This document shows, piece after piece, positions 16,572-28,300 of a DNA stretch of 64,000 nt. The first letter of the stretch is position 1, and each line of letters starts with the position of its first letter. The stretch spans positions 62,001 to 126,000 of IMG/VR virus record IMGVR_UViG_3300032289_002239. The stretch is one strand, 5' to 3'. Under the pieces are notes generated by a model that was not told where the DNA came from, searched no databases, and saw nothing but the letters and a program-made list of their open reading frames with translations. The position numbers and the translations under genes are program-made. The stretch is from a virus.

Positions 16572-18224
16572 TTAATTTTTACACTTCCAACGACGCCTTG
16601 CTTTACAAATTGGTTTATCTGGGGTTTTAGAGCAATCAATATTATGCATTTCTTGTTGACCTTTTGATCTATCACAATAATTTTTTCTTCTTTTCTTTCT
16701 TTTTCCAGTAGGATTTTTTTCTGTTACGGCTGTTTGTAATTTTGAGCCAGGATTTTCTCTACGATAAGTATTAACGGCTTTTTGACTCATTCCATCGACT
16801 CTATCTTTTTTATTAACTTTTTGCCAATCTTCACTAAGTTCAGATTCTTCTTTTACTTGAACAATAGGAGTATTTGCATCCATTTCACATGGGACATAAC
16901 TAATCAATCTTGCATCAGGATAAATTTTATTTACAGCATAAATGATTTCATCTCTCTTAGGAGTTCCTAATTGAGGGAAAAACATTTGGGCAGACATGTA
17001 TTTCCCCCTCCAATTGACAAGAACTCTGAGTAATTGACCAGTTTGCATTGGAAGACGAGTTGTTGCCTCATCAAGACTCTTCCAAGAGCCACCTCTTTTT
17101 TTGTACCATTTAGATGCCCACGCATTTGCATAGGCACTTGGATAAACATCAAATTTTTGTTTTGCTAGTGACTTTGCTTTAGACCAAAGTTCTGGATTGG
17201 TTGGTTTATTTTTTTCTTCTAAAAATTCAAGATCTTCGTCTATTTTAGTTTTTACAAATACGGGTTTTCTGCCTTTGGGGCCTTCACCTTTTTCATCATA
17301 ACCCGCCTCATCTTGGGCTTTTCTTTTTCTTTTTACAAAACTTGCAATTCCTTCTTTTCCTAACTTATCTGCCTTTTCTTTTGACAGGCACGCTGAGTAT
17401 GGTTCACCTTCCTTTGCATCACCACATTTACCAACTCTTTCTCCTTCGTCATTATATCTGTCCCAGCCACCACCACCAACTCCACCTTTTTTACCTTTTC
17501 CAAGCCAGTCTCTAAGGTCTTCATTCATTTGCACACCTTTTTCCATCTTATTAAGCCTAGAATAATAATCAGGAATTTCATCTAGGTGATGTAGTGCGAT
17601 CATTTCGGCTAGATCTTTATTTTTTGTATGCTCCATTTCAACCTTTATACCCTTTTGCAATTGCTTTTCAAGTGATTCAATGGAGACTTTATGTTTTTTT
17701 GCAATTGCATTTAGCTTTTTTGGCTTTTTTGTATCACACCCTGGTTTATCGCCCATCATTTCAGCCAGGATTTTATCGACAAGAGATATTTCTTCTTTTT
17801 TAAGAAAACTTGGGAGTTCTGGCCCTTTAGAAGGTTTTGGGGGTTGTGGGGGTTTTGAGGGTTGTGGGGGCTGTGGAGATTGTGAGGGCTGCTGTTTTTT
17901 CAAACGCTCCTCTCTAGCTTTCAGAGTAGCTTGAACTTCTTTTCTGACTCTTGCTAAGTTTTTTTCAAATTCTTCAATACTTATACTTTCATCCATCTCA
18001 ACATCAGAAGAAAGATAATCAGCAGCAATATCTAGATAATCAGAAGCCTTTGTAATTTTTGATTGAACCCATGCTGGAATTTGATGATCAGAAGTTTTAA
18101 TAACTTTTTTTAGTTTATTAACAGATTGTAGAATTTTATCTAGTTCAATTTGGGCCATATACCCCTCATCATCTAGTTTTTTACCTGATTGGATTTCTTT
18201 ATGATCCTCTGAAAGTCTTTTCAT
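16572..18224 (-). CDS. Multi-domain hypothetical phage protein
   Basis: 550 aa. The N-terminal helical module contains PAWVQSKITKASDYLDIAADYL, a motif common in phage-encoded proteins. A Pro/Gln/Lys-rich linker (QPPQPSKPPQPPKPS) follows at about 117-135. The middle module has DEGERVGKCG and PYSACLSKEKADK, then a segment (NPELWSKAKSLAKQKFDVYP) like the small DUF5872-type proteins. A predicted alpha/beta domain (about 395-450) and a basic Cys-containing tail (CDRSKGQQEMHNIDC) end the protein. It lies between g16 and g17, separated from g17 by nine bases. No enzymatic function can be assigned. A packaging-associated or virion role is possible from context. Confidence 0.65.
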   Translation of the reverse strand: MKRLSEDHKEIQSGKKLDDEGYMAQIELDKILQSVNKLKKVIKTSDHQIPAWVQSKITKASDYLDIAADYLSSDVEMDESISIEEFEKNLARVRKEVQATLKAREERLKKQQPSQSPQPPQPSKPPQPPKPSKGPELPSFLKKEEISLVDKILAEMMGDKPGCDTKKPKKLNAIAKKHKVSIESLEKQLQKGIKVEMEHTKNKDLAEMIALHHLDEIPDYYSRLNKMEKGVQMNEDLRDWLGKGKKGGVGGGGWDRYNDEGERVGKCGDAKEGEPYSACLSKEKADKLGKEGIASFVKRKRKAQDEAGYDEKGEGPKGRKPVFVKTKIDEDLEFLEEKNKPTNPELWSKAKSLAKQKFDVYPSAYANAWASKWYKKRGGSWKSLDEATTRLPMQTGQLLRVLVNWRGKYMSAQMFFPQLGTPKRDEIIYAVNKIYPDARLISYVPCEMDANTPIVQVKEESELSEDWQKVNKKDRVDGMSQKAVNTYRRENPGSKLQTAVTEKNPTGKRKKRRKNYCDRSKGQQEMHNIDCSKTPDKPICKARRRWKCKN

Positions 18225-18226
18225 TT

Positions 18227-18673
18227 TTATTCTTGTTTGTTCTTATTATTTATTGTTTTAGAGGGTTTAATTTTTAATTCATTTTTTAGCATATTCAAAA
18301 CTTCATTAGTAGTTCCAACAAACAGCGCATTATTAGTGACGTTGTTTGTAGTTTTTTCTTGTTCAAGATCTTTTAATTTCTTTTGAACGTCCATTAACTT
18401 CTCAGCAGAATCAGTCACAGTCTTAATTAACTGGCCGACTACTTCGTATGCTCTAGGAGAATCTGTTTCCCTGGCTAATTCAAGAATATCATTAATAGCC
18501 TCTTGTCCTTTATCAACCAAAGAAGTTAAAGTTGCTCTTGAATATTCGTAGTCTTTTTTGATGTCGGATTTTTCGGCCAGTTCCTCTTTTTTTGGTTCTA
18601 TAGCCGAAGAGATAACTTCACTTTTAACTTCAATGTCAAACGCATCATTCAATTCTTTAAATTTTTTAGTCAT
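18227..18673 (-). CDS. g16: Terminase small subunit gp16
   Basis: 148 aa from the ATG at 18673. The frame extends upstream to a TTG at 18685 inside g15, which is less likely. The central helices match gp16 of T4: DYEYSRATLTSLVDKGQEAI and ARETDSPRAYEVVGQLIKTV, followed by LMDVQKKLKDL and a NNALFVGTTNEVLNML tail, equivalent to T4 ATVFMGSPTELMD. gp16 recognises viral DNA and stimulates the gp17 ATPase. In this virus g16 and g17 are separated by a 550-codon gene. Confidence 0.9.
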   Translation of the reverse strand: MTKKFKELNDAFDIEVKSEVISSAIEPKKEELAEKSDIKKDYEYSRATLTSLVDKGQEAINDILELARETDSPRAYEVVGQLIKTVTDSAEKLMDVQKKLKDLEQEKTTNNVTNNALFVGTTNEVLNMLKNELKIKPSKTINNKNKQE

Positions 18674-18677
18674 AACC

Positions 18678-19919
18678 TTAAACAAAATTACTTACAAATC
18701 CCAACAAATCATTTGGAGGGATTAGATTATTATCTACTGTAGTTATATTTAATACATCAGAACCTAACACATGTAATTGTGGCTTAGTTTCGTAAAGACC
18801 TCTTATTACTTTAATTGAATCGTCGTTGACATTTTCAATGTATAAAGTTTCATTGTTAATTTGAATTAGTGATTTAGCGGTTAAATTAGAAACATCATTA
18901 ACATATATTAAAGTTTCTTCAGATGAAGTATCTTTTTTAACTGTTGTCACAACAGTTCCGGTATAATTTTTTATTGCTTTTGGAGTTACAACGATATCAA
19001 TATCATTGTTTATGGTATTTGAGTTTTGACCCGCAGCAAACCCAATAGTAACTTTATTAATTATACTAGATTCTACAGAATTAGAAATTGTTCTATCATA
19101 AAAAGATATTGAAGTAGACTCTATTCCGTTTGTTTTTTGATGGCTCTCATTTATTAATACTCCAGTTTGTCCTATAGAAGTTATTGCTGTATTTGGTTTT
19201 ATTAAGTTACCCTTTATTATTAGACCAGGGAGAAGATTAGCTGTACTAACCCCAACAAAATTAGGAGTAGAAGAATTTAATGTGCCATTTAACGTTTGTA
19301 TTAATTGATCTTTTACTATCGATGAAGAAAGAGGCAAGAACATATAAGTTTTTGCCGTAAACTTTAATGTCCAGATTAAAGCTCTTCTTTGCTCAAAATT
19401 ACCCTCATAATTATCACTAAGAGATATGTTATCTAATGTAAATTTTATATCTCTTTTTTCATTGATCTCTTCAATTAAAGTTATTGTTATCGTATAGTGT
19501 GGTTGAAAATAAGGAAGAATCTGCTCCACGATTTGGAACATATCATCTTCTAGTTTAGTAAAAATACTTAATTCAAAATTAATATTATACGGAACTGGTA
19601 GGTAAGATTTTCTTGTTTTATTATTATCATCAGTAGAAGTAAATGCCCGCATTGTTCCCCCTTTTCTTGTGGGGTCATAAGACAAACCTACTATCTCCAT
19701 AGACATCCTAGGAGTTGTAATTTGAATTGGTTTATTCAAATCTGGAGATTGCTCTAGTCTGGCTAAAAACTTTTGAGTTGGACCATATGCGAAAGAAACT
19801 TTTTGAGTTGAGACAATATCACCAGCATCATTCTTGTGCTTGATGTAAATGTTATTAAACAGTGTGCCAAAAGCGATTACTGTTTTTCTTATTGCTTCGT
19901 AATAAAAATGTTCAAACAT
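18678..19919 (-). CDS. g15: Tail sheath stabiliser / tail completion protein gp15
   Basis: 413 aa. The first 230 residues align in style with T4-like gp15: MFEHFYYEAIRKTVIAFGTL, FNNIYIKH, YDPTRKGGTMRAFTSTDD and PYNINFELSIFTKLEDD. Residues from about 195 on are a Ser/Thr/Ile-rich beta extension not present in T4 (272 aa). gp15 caps the sheath and tube and joins the tail to the neck. The stop is immediately before g16, and the start touches the g14 stop. Confidence 0.92.
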   Translation of the reverse strand: MFEHFYYEAIRKTVIAFGTLFNNIYIKHKNDAGDIVSTQKVSFAYGPTQKFLARLEQSPDLNKPIQITTPRMSMEIVGLSYDPTRKGGTMRAFTSTDDNNKTRKSYLPVPYNINFELSIFTKLEDDMFQIVEQILPYFQPHYTITITLIEEINEKRDIKFTLDNISLSDNYEGNFEQRRALIWTLKFTAKTYMFLPLSSSIVKDQLIQTLNGTLNSSTPNFVGVSTANLLPGLIIKGNLIKPNTAITSIGQTGVLINESHQKTNGIESTSISFYDRTISNSVESSIINKVTIGFAAGQNSNTINNDIDIVVTPKAIKNYTGTVVTTVKKDTSSEETLIYVNDVSNLTAKSLIQINNETLYIENVNDDSIKVIRGLYETKPQLHVLGSDVLNITTVDNNLIPPNDLLGFVSNFV

Positions 19920-21325
19920 TATGGCACTCCGAATGGGTTTCTCTCACTAAAATCAAGTATCTCGTTTGCTGCTATTTGTATATCATCATTTTGTGTATAA
20001 CCATCTGTTGCTATGCTATCATTAAATTTTTCATCTAATGTTAATAATTGATTTCCAGTTATAATTTGATAACTAGCACCAGATTCTTGGCCAACAATTA
20101 ACTCTCCTGGGGTAAATGGGCCAGATAAGTTAGATAGTTGTAATTTTAATGTTTGGGCATTCCAATTTTTTACTCTAGCAGTCATGCTCGATGCACTACC
20201 AACAACTTGTTCGTTGAAGATATATGTGCCAACGCCTGCACTATATGGAGATTGAATTACTATTGTTGGAGCAGTTGTATATCCTAATCCAGCATCTACC
20301 ATATTAATTGCGGATACAGAGCCATTATTTAATATTGCTACAGCAATTGCTGAACTTGTTGCGGCTCCAACAAAAGTTATACTTGGTGGGGTCAAGAAAC
20401 CAGAACCACCGTTAGTAACACTTACAATTCCAACAATACCATCACCTATGGTTGCAAATGCTTGAGCACCACCACCGCCTCCTCCTATAAATGATACTGA
20501 TGGAGCAACAGTATAACCAAAACCAGTATTTGTTAATTGAACAGACTGAACCCTAAAAAGAGTTTCATCAGGTTCACATAGATCTACAATACCTGAAATC
20601 ATAGAAGCGATACCAGTGGCAGTTCCCCCACCAGGAGGGGCATCAGAAAATGCAACCTGGGGAGCGGTTTTATAGCCATCTCCTCTATTAGTGACAGTAA
20701 CAAATCTGACACCACCATTGACTATTGTAGCAGTTGCAGATGCAGTTACTCCAACACCTAACATATTATAAATTTCAATGTACCCTTCTTCTTTTGTATT
20801 ATCATCGATGAACTCAATGCCAGTGGCAATTGTTTCATTTTGATATCTAAAGAGTTCACACTTTAAATTATAAACATATGTTTTTTGTAGTTGGTAGAAT
20901 GGTATTTCATGCTCAACAAATTTTATCTCAAATAATCTATCACCAAGAGGAAACCAAATTAAGTCCCCTTCTTTTGGTCTATCTGGTAATTTTATATTTG
21001 GTATATTTTTAATTAGAGGAGTAATATAAGTTTCATATCTTTCCTTTGATATAATAAGTGTAATATCAGTATTTGGTTGAATACCGAACTTACTTAAAAG
21101 TACCCCGGCTCCTTCATATCCTTCATAGGTATCAATATATGCTTCCAGTGGAAAAGCATTGCTAAATTTTGATTCTATTACTTCTCTAATTACAGTCTTT
21201 TTTGTCACATATTCTCTAGGAAGATAATAAACATCCACTCCATGAATTTGTATGGCCTCATTTATCAGATCTTGGACAAGACCTTGTTCAGTTTTAGATC
21301 CTTGAAGAAAAAATGGATTTAACAT
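19919..21325 (-). CDS. g14: Neck protein gp14 with inserted beta-repeat domain
   Basis: 468 aa against 256 in T4. The gp14 core is at residues 1-188 (MLNPFFLQGSKTEQGLVQDL; LPDRPKEGDLIWFPLGDRLF), and the conserved C-terminal motif ILDFSERNPFGVP ends the protein. Between them, at about residues 190-375, are four repeats with a GxGY(x)2-3APxV signature (GDGYKTAPQV, GFGYTVAPSV, GSGFLTPPSI, GLGYTTAPTI). The same repeat type occurs in the giant baseplate proteins encoded downstream. gp14 with gp13 forms the neck. The insertion would be exposed and could carry whiskers or bind host surfaces, but that is inference. Confidence 0.92.
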   Translation of the reverse strand: MLNPFFLQGSKTEQGLVQDLINEAIQIHGVDVYYLPREYVTKKTVIREVIESKFSNAFPLEAYIDTYEGYEGAGVLLSKFGIQPNTDITLIISKERYETYITPLIKNIPNIKLPDRPKEGDLIWFPLGDRLFEIKFVEHEIPFYQLQKTYVYNLKCELFRYQNETIATGIEFIDDNTKEEGYIEIYNMLGVGVTASATATIVNGGVRFVTVTNRGDGYKTAPQVAFSDAPPGGGTATGIASMISGIVDLCEPDETLFRVQSVQLTNTGFGYTVAPSVSFIGGGGGGAQAFATIGDGIVGIVSVTNGGSGFLTPPSITFVGAATSSAIAVAILNNGSVSAINMVDAGLGYTTAPTIVIQSPYSAGVGTYIFNEQVVGSASSMTARVKNWNAQTLKLQLSNLSGPFTPGELIVGQESGASYQIITGNQLLTLDEKFNDSIATDGYTQNDDIQIAANEILDFSERNPFGVP

Positions 21326-21328
21326 AGG

Positions 21329-22147
21329 TTATCCGATAAGGTCATATGGGGGTTCTTCATATGTAGAACTCATGCGTTCCATTAATACGTCAATTTCTTT
21401 TTGGGCATCATCATACATTTCTCGACCATTTAATTCAACTCCACCTGGGAGTTTTACTCCTCTAAATTTAATTAAGTTTTGGCCCCATTGTCTTTTTATT
21501 AGAGAAGTTAGATACTGCTTAAGAAAACTATCATTCCAAACTTTTGTTGAGTTTGTTGGATCAAGAACTCTATAACAATCAATAAGTAAAATATTACCAG
21601 GAGAAACGGTTGCCCAATCAATATCAATATAAAGTTTAGTATCTCTTTTATTAAATCTTACCATGATATCTGGACTTAAAATCCAATCAAGGTCTTCAAG
21701 ATATCTTTTGACCATAAAGTATGTTAATATATCAGTGGATCCCCAATAGTAGAGGTCATTTAGCAGTAACTGATATTTAAAATTAAACATACCGTAACCA
21801 AGACTATTCCCACCAAATAGTTTAAAAATTTTATTGATACCAATTATATGATCTGGTATTTCAATATAATTAGAATTTTCTCTATAGGTATAAGTCTTTG
21901 CGATTCCAACTTTAGAGGTAACTCCTTCACCAGTTTTTCCTCTTGCCCTATCAATATCTTCTTGGGTTATTTCATATTTTAATATAGTTTGAGCAACTCC
22001 ATCGAAATGCCTCTCTTGGAAAAATTGAATAGCATCATCAACTAAATCATCGATCTGTTCTTCAGCCACATTAATTTCCAAGACTGGCGCCCCGAGCTTT
22101 CTTTTACAGTAATCAACTAGTTCTTGTCTGGAGGATGGTTTTGCCAT
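21329..22147 (-). CDS. g13: Neck protein gp13
   Basis: 272 aa (T4 gp13 is 309). It starts MAKPSSRQELVDYCKRKLGA and contains INVAEEQIDDLVDDAIQFFQE and LIDCYRVLDP, the usual cyanophage gp13 signature. With gp14 it completes DNA-filled heads for tail joining. Three bases separate it from g14. Confidence 0.95.
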   Translation of the reverse strand: MAKPSSRQELVDYCKRKLGAPVLEINVAEEQIDDLVDDAIQFFQERHFDGVAQTILKYEITQEDIDRARGKTGEGVTSKVGIAKTYTYRENSNYIEIPDHIIGINKIFKLFGGNSLGYGMFNFKYQLLLNDLYYWGSTDILTYFMVKRYLEDLDWILSPDIMVRFNKRDTKLYIDIDWATVSPGNILLIDCYRVLDPTNSTKVWNDSFLKQYLTSLIKRQWGQNLIKFRGVKLPGGVELNGREMYDDAQKEIDVLMERMSSTYEEPPYDLIG

Positions 22148-22152
22148 TTTTT

Positions 22153-22374
22153 TTAACTATTTAACAATTTTAAAATAAGATCTTTTATTTCTTTTACATC
22201 ATTTTTTATACAATCTACCTGCTTTTCAAGTTCTTCTATTTTATTTTTAGAACTTATTTGTTTAATGTAATTATTTACATAATTTTTATAGCCAACTTCA
22301 TCGTTGTTTACTATCCCATTTGAATTAACATCTCGAAGAAGATAATCTTTATCTTTTACTTTTAAATAAGTCAT
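22153..22374 (-). CDS. Small coiled-coil hypothetical protein
   Basis: 73 aa: MTYLKVKDKDYLLRDVNSNG, a short loop, then a heptad-patterned helix (KIEELEKQVDCIKNDVKEIKDLI). Small proteins of this layout are usual next to neck genes in T4-like marine phages. Function unknown. It is packed between g13 and the 2566-codon gene with 2-5 base gaps, so it is part of the same late transcript. Confidence 0.7.
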   Translation of the reverse strand: MTYLKVKDKDYLLRDVNSNGIVNNDEVGYKNYVNNYIKQISSKNKIEELEKQVDCIKNDVKEIKDLILKLLNS

Positions 22375-22376
22375 AA

Positions 22377-25300
22377 TTATAATTTCGGTTTAGCGGTGGC
22401 GATTGCCCTTAGGTCTTTAATCAGTGGAGGAGTTGCCTGATTACTACTTGCCATAACTATTTTAATAGCAAAAGCAGTAAAATCTGGTAGGTCATCAATA
22501 GAGTATTCATAGTCTTTAAAAGAACGATCAGATGTTTCTTTTACGCTAGAGTCAGCTGAACCATCACTTAAAGACTTGTCGGTGACTCTCTTTATTTCAA
22601 ACCCATCCACTTGATAATTAGAATACCCAGGGAATAAATTGAATCTGGGTGTCTCGTTTTGCTCATCTTCTCTGAAGATTTGATAGAGAACTCTAACATC
22701 ATTTAGATCATTTCTACTTGCACTGATAATAACTTTAATAGAATTAGCAGCAATTTTGAGACTTACTGGTTTTGAAATGTATATAGTCGAGTGCTCATCT
22801 TTTGTAATGCTTCTTACGTTTGTATCAGCAGCATAATTTGCTTCTTCCCCTATTCCATTAGGATTATTAATTAGGTTAGATGATAATGTAACAGCAGAAT
22901 TAACCATATCTACAACAGGAGATACTTTAGAATCTCTAGTTGTGAATAACATTTCAAAAGTAAGAGATCTATTCCCAGGAGCCTCAGTGATAAATTTTTC
23001 AGCATTAACTTCTGAACAAATAATCTTTGGCTCATCAAAATAAATTTGCTCATCTAAAACAATGTCCTCAAACCCCCTATCAACAAAAGATTTCTCATTT
23101 CCACCTACGCTAGTGCCAGTAAAGGTTCTTATTCTAGATGAAATATCAGTTTTAGGGGGGATGAGATAAGAAATATCTGGAGATATTGATTCATATTGTA
23201 TATTGTTAGATATAACAATACCAGAAGAACCACCTTGAATATTCTTTTTAAAGTATAAATTATTTTCTCTATTTACACCAATTGTATTATTTAAAAAGTC
23301 TGTGTCGGAAGTATCGATTTTTATAAAATAGCTGTTTAGGTCTATTTTAAATTTACCCGTACTATTGGGGTCTACTTCAGCAAAATTATGAATTTTATTA
23401 ATTCTTCTTAACGAAATCCCATTGTATTCATATTTGTAAACGCGAGTATTGTTTTTATATGTATTTCTATCAGTAGAGTCTATTGCTCTGGTCACACCAA
23501 TTAACGTATTGCCAGAGATGCCAGTGTATTGTATAACTTCTTCCCCGATTATTACATAACCTGGGTTTAGAGCACTAACACTGAGACCCTCAAATGTCTC
23601 AAACCCACTAGTTGAAATTACTGGAATCGTTGCATTTTCTGTTCTATCAAGATCAGCTGATAATTTAGTATTAGTGCCATTATTTGATGGCCTAAATTCG
23701 CTTATTTGAACAACGTTTTCAAATGAATGCATACAGTGGTTTTCTTGATATACTTTCATATGAAGGCCATCGTAATATTGGTCTTCAGTTATTGATTTTA
23801 CTGTGACTCCGGCTCCAGCAATAGTATCAACCCCAGAAGAATTGACATAATATACTGTTGTTAATCCTACCGTAAAGTTGCCCTGAACTTCATCTAAGAT
23901 AAAAGTATTAGCTGATTTTATTTGGGAAACAGTTAATTTTCCACCAAAGCCAACACCTTGTCCTAACGGTGGCACAATAAGAGAGTCTCCGACCGAGTAA
24001 CCATTTCCTCCAGAAGTGATATTGACTGAGTTTATGACATTGTTAGTAATTTCAATTGTTGCTACTGCGCCGTTACCAAAACCAGTTTCAGTAACTAATT
24101 GAACACTGGAGAATGTTCCATTTGTATAACCAAACCCAGCATTGGTTGTAACAATTCCAACGCCTGCCCCAGTTGTTATACTGCCGCCAATTCCTATCAG
24201 AGTCCCGGAAGAAGAACCTTGTTTTATAGTCACGCCCGGCTGGACTTCGGATGAATAACCAGTGGAACCTAAACCAACTGAAATTTTCTTAGATAAAAAT
24301 TCTATTTGATTTGAGCCAGTTATAGTAAGCTGCTTATTACCAAAACCAAGTTCAGGGTTAAAGAATCTGACTAAACCTTCATTCACAAAATTTGCACGAT
24401 TTATTACATATTTTAAATCCTCCAATTGGGAAGGCGTCCAAACAGTTCCATTCTGAGACTTAAATAGACTTCCGAGAGTAGTTTGGTTTTGATTAGAAAC
24501 TTTGATCCCTGAAATTAAATCCTCTTGATTAAGTTCAGTTACAAAAACTCTGTAATTAGGACTATTTGATAATATTACAATCGCGTACTCGGCCTGGGTT
24601 TCACTTGCTATTGGTGATTGTCTTACGGTTTTTTGAGTAGGACCTTGTAGATAAACTGGAGATGGGAAGGTAAATCTAGTTGCAACTGTCCCTTTAGTAG
24701 AAATATTTATTTTATTTGGCGTGAGTGTTACCTCTGAGAAAGGAATTACCACATTGCTAGGAACCCCACCAATTAGGGGTCTTATCTGCAGCGTAACAGG
24801 AATATTATCTTCGTCTTTAGTTTCAAAGAACACATCAACCGAAGTTAAAAATACACCAGACTCTTCTCTAACATAAAAAGATTGAGCTACCGGATCGTAT
24901 GGTTGAGATATTCTTACTGTATCTGGAGCATTATTGATGGTTGTTTTATTAATATTCCTAGAGGGTCTTATTACAATATTTCTGGTTGTTTGAATATTTG
25001 TTTCCTTAATATCTTGAGTACCAGAAGATGAGAATGTTGCCTCTGCGCTACTTTCATTGATCTGAGAATTAGGTATAACTTCTACTAATTTTAACTCATC
25101 TAAGGATTGAGTATCAATAAGGGTAAAAGTATTTTCTCCGTTAATCCAAGTAGGATTACCTCTTATATTTGGATCAGGAACATAAAATGAGCCAATAAGG
25201 GTTCCACTGTTATCTGAAACTAATCTTACTCTTTTTACAAGAGCCCTTGCACCAGAAGTCTTTCCAACCAATACCATATTTGGTACTACTTGGCCATAAA

Positions 25301-28300
25301 ATTTACTTTCAGAATCAAGCTGAAGGGAGCGAGTATCAACATTTAGAATATCTGAACTTCTTGTATATCTTTCTTCAAATGGTTGTTGATTATACGGATT
25401 AAATTCAAAGGTTTCAGAAGGATTACGAGAAGGTCCAGATTTATGATTTGGAGCACATAGTCTAAATGATATTCTATTTTCAATAAAAGTTGGATCAGTA
25501 TTTATGGTTTCTCCGATATCAAAAGACCCCGAAATCATTTCAATTTCAAGTAACTTAGGAGTAATGTAAGAACTAATTTTAACTCCCTGGAAAAAAGGAT
25601 AAAATACAGTTCTTGGTTTTAAGCCCCTTGCATCAAACTCAATATTTCGGCTACGTAAAAACCTAACAGGTTGTGTATACTCTGAAACTGAAGTAGAAAC
25701 AGATTCTTTTTCTGATATTTTTTCTGGAGTAATTAAAGTTTTTATACTAGTTTCCGATTTAGTTGTCGTACTTGTATTTCTATCTTTTACTGAGCCGCCT
25801 GGGGTGAATTCTAAAAATCCACCCTTACTTACTCCGTCTTCGTTCATTCTTGTTATAAACTGTTCGGCAACATCTGTCGGAACATATTTTGAAAGAAGTT
25901 CTAAATCAGTATCTTTCCAGTGGAGGCCATCGATTCTGATAGTATTGTCTTTAACTATCTCTAAGGTTCTTACTTGATTTTTTGTATTTTTCCCTATAAC
26001 TAAGGCTTTTCTATCTTTATTGCCAACTGCCCCAAATATTCCACCTCTAGAAATTCTCTTTCTAGCATTATCTAGCCAATCAAATGGGTCAATTCCACTC
26101 TGGGGACTAGGATCTCGCCGGTTTACAACTTTATTTTCTACTTCGTCGTTCACCACCGTTATATTTAAATCTGGAAGCCGCTTTTTAGTAGTTTTTATTT
26201 CATTAAAACTGGTGGTTTTTATTGCTCTAGGATCTACCCAAGTGTCTATTGATGGATTTAACTGAAGTAATCCATTCCAATACCTAACTAAAAATTCAGT
26301 TACGCTTATTGTTTTTGTTGCTAGAAGCTGTTTATCATATTCAACTTCGGTATAATTTAGAGTAATTAAATCACCAGTTTTTTTAATCCCAGGTGAGCCT
26401 AAATCTTCAACAAAACTTTGATCAATATTTACATCATAATTCTCAGTAAAATCAGCGATAGCATTTGAGCCTAGTTGCAAATCTAATGAAGTAGTATAAT
26501 GCAACGGCCTTAACATCTTTCTTTGCTTATCAATGGCCGCTTTAAAGCCAGGGTTTTGTAGATCATGATAAGCATGACTCTTAAAATCATCGACAAAGAA
26601 ACCACATTTAAATCGATCTAATCCAGTCTCCGCATCCTTAATTACAAAATTTTCTGTTTTATTTTCAAGAGCAGAAAGAACAGTAAATTCTTCGACTCTA
26701 CTAATTCTATCTTCAAGTAAGGATATATCGTCCATAGTATATCTTTTATGGACTGACATATTCACATTAATATTTTTTACATCATAAACATAAGGAGGTA
26801 TGTTTACAACAGCCACATCAAAAGCATTTGTTTTAAATTCCGGTAACTGAGGTCTTTGTCCTGGCTTTCCTTGGACTACTTCAAATGTTCCATCGGGGGT
26901 TAAAAATACAACATCTATTCTTGGAACATAATAAGAATAAGTCAGAATAAGATTTTCATCTGGCGCTAAAACATAATTAGAATATTGACCATCTCCAGAG
27001 AAATTTCTTGAATCAAATTCAAATGGTGATCTTGAGTTAGGTGTATATGGAGCAACTCTTGGTCTAATATCAATAAAGTCTGAAACACGTTCGTTATTAA
27101 AATATGGAATATCGTGTTTAAAATCTTCAGATTGATAACTATTGACAGTTACAAATTCTCCAGAATCACTGGAATCAATTGTATAATTTTGAAATACAAT
27201 CTTTAATTTATTTTTTGGCTCGCTTACATTACGCTTTCTTATTATTCTGGAATAATCTAAAATGCTCTCTCGCTGACCATTATCGAATATAAAATTTTGG
27301 GTAATATTTCTATCACCTAAAGTTTTGACTAAAATAACGGCTTGTATTTTAGAATCTTTAGTTTCAACTACTTCTCCTTCACTAAACGTAAAAGAATTTA
27401 AATAAACATATTCAATCTCAACAGAATCAATTTTACTTACTACTAAGGCTACGGCTCCTGAAGATTTTCCGGTAATTTGCTCTCCAATAAATAAATCTTG
27501 CGTTCCATTACTCGGACCACTAAAAGAAGTTAGTTGTAGTGTGGGTAATTTTGGATTAGAAGTATCACTTGACTCATAAACTGCCAAAACTCTAAGCACA
27601 TCAGGGACATTTAAACTTATTTCGTCATCTTGAACCCGTGTTCCATATACCGCGTTAAATGTAAGCCCGTCGTTAAAAGTTGTTGTTCCTATACCAGATG
27701 ACGAATATTTTGAGCCCGAGACAACAACAGTACTGACTTTATTTAATTTTTTATTTTTTGAATTAGGTTTAGTATTCTTTACTGTCGTTATTACTTTTGC
27801 CGTTGTGCCATTTGGCCGACTTAAATTTATAAAACTAATTTGTTTTCCAGATGAACCAACAAAAGAAAATTTATCTCTTCTAAGAGGCTCAATGGTGCCG
27901 TTAGAATAAATTATACAATACTTATCTTCATCAAACGAATCAAAAAATACATCATCATCAGTTATTGTTAATGATATAGCTCCAGTAGCTACTGTTTGGT
28001 TATTAAAAACTCTTCTTTGTTTTATCTCACTACTATCTAAACCGATAGAAGATATATTTGAATTTTTTAATTTTGTTGTTAAAGAAGAGTCTTTTGAATA
28101 TATTGATCCACCTAACTTTAAGACATTAGTTACAGTTACAGCCGAAGCAGGCAACCTACCATCACAAACTCCAGTAACTGTAGTGACGCCTGTGACTGAA
28201 AATGATGTGCCACCAGCAGAAACCGCCGCAACTTTATTGTAGATTACTCTATTAACTTCGGGTAAAGAATAGCTAACAATATCACCTGGCTTAACTATGT

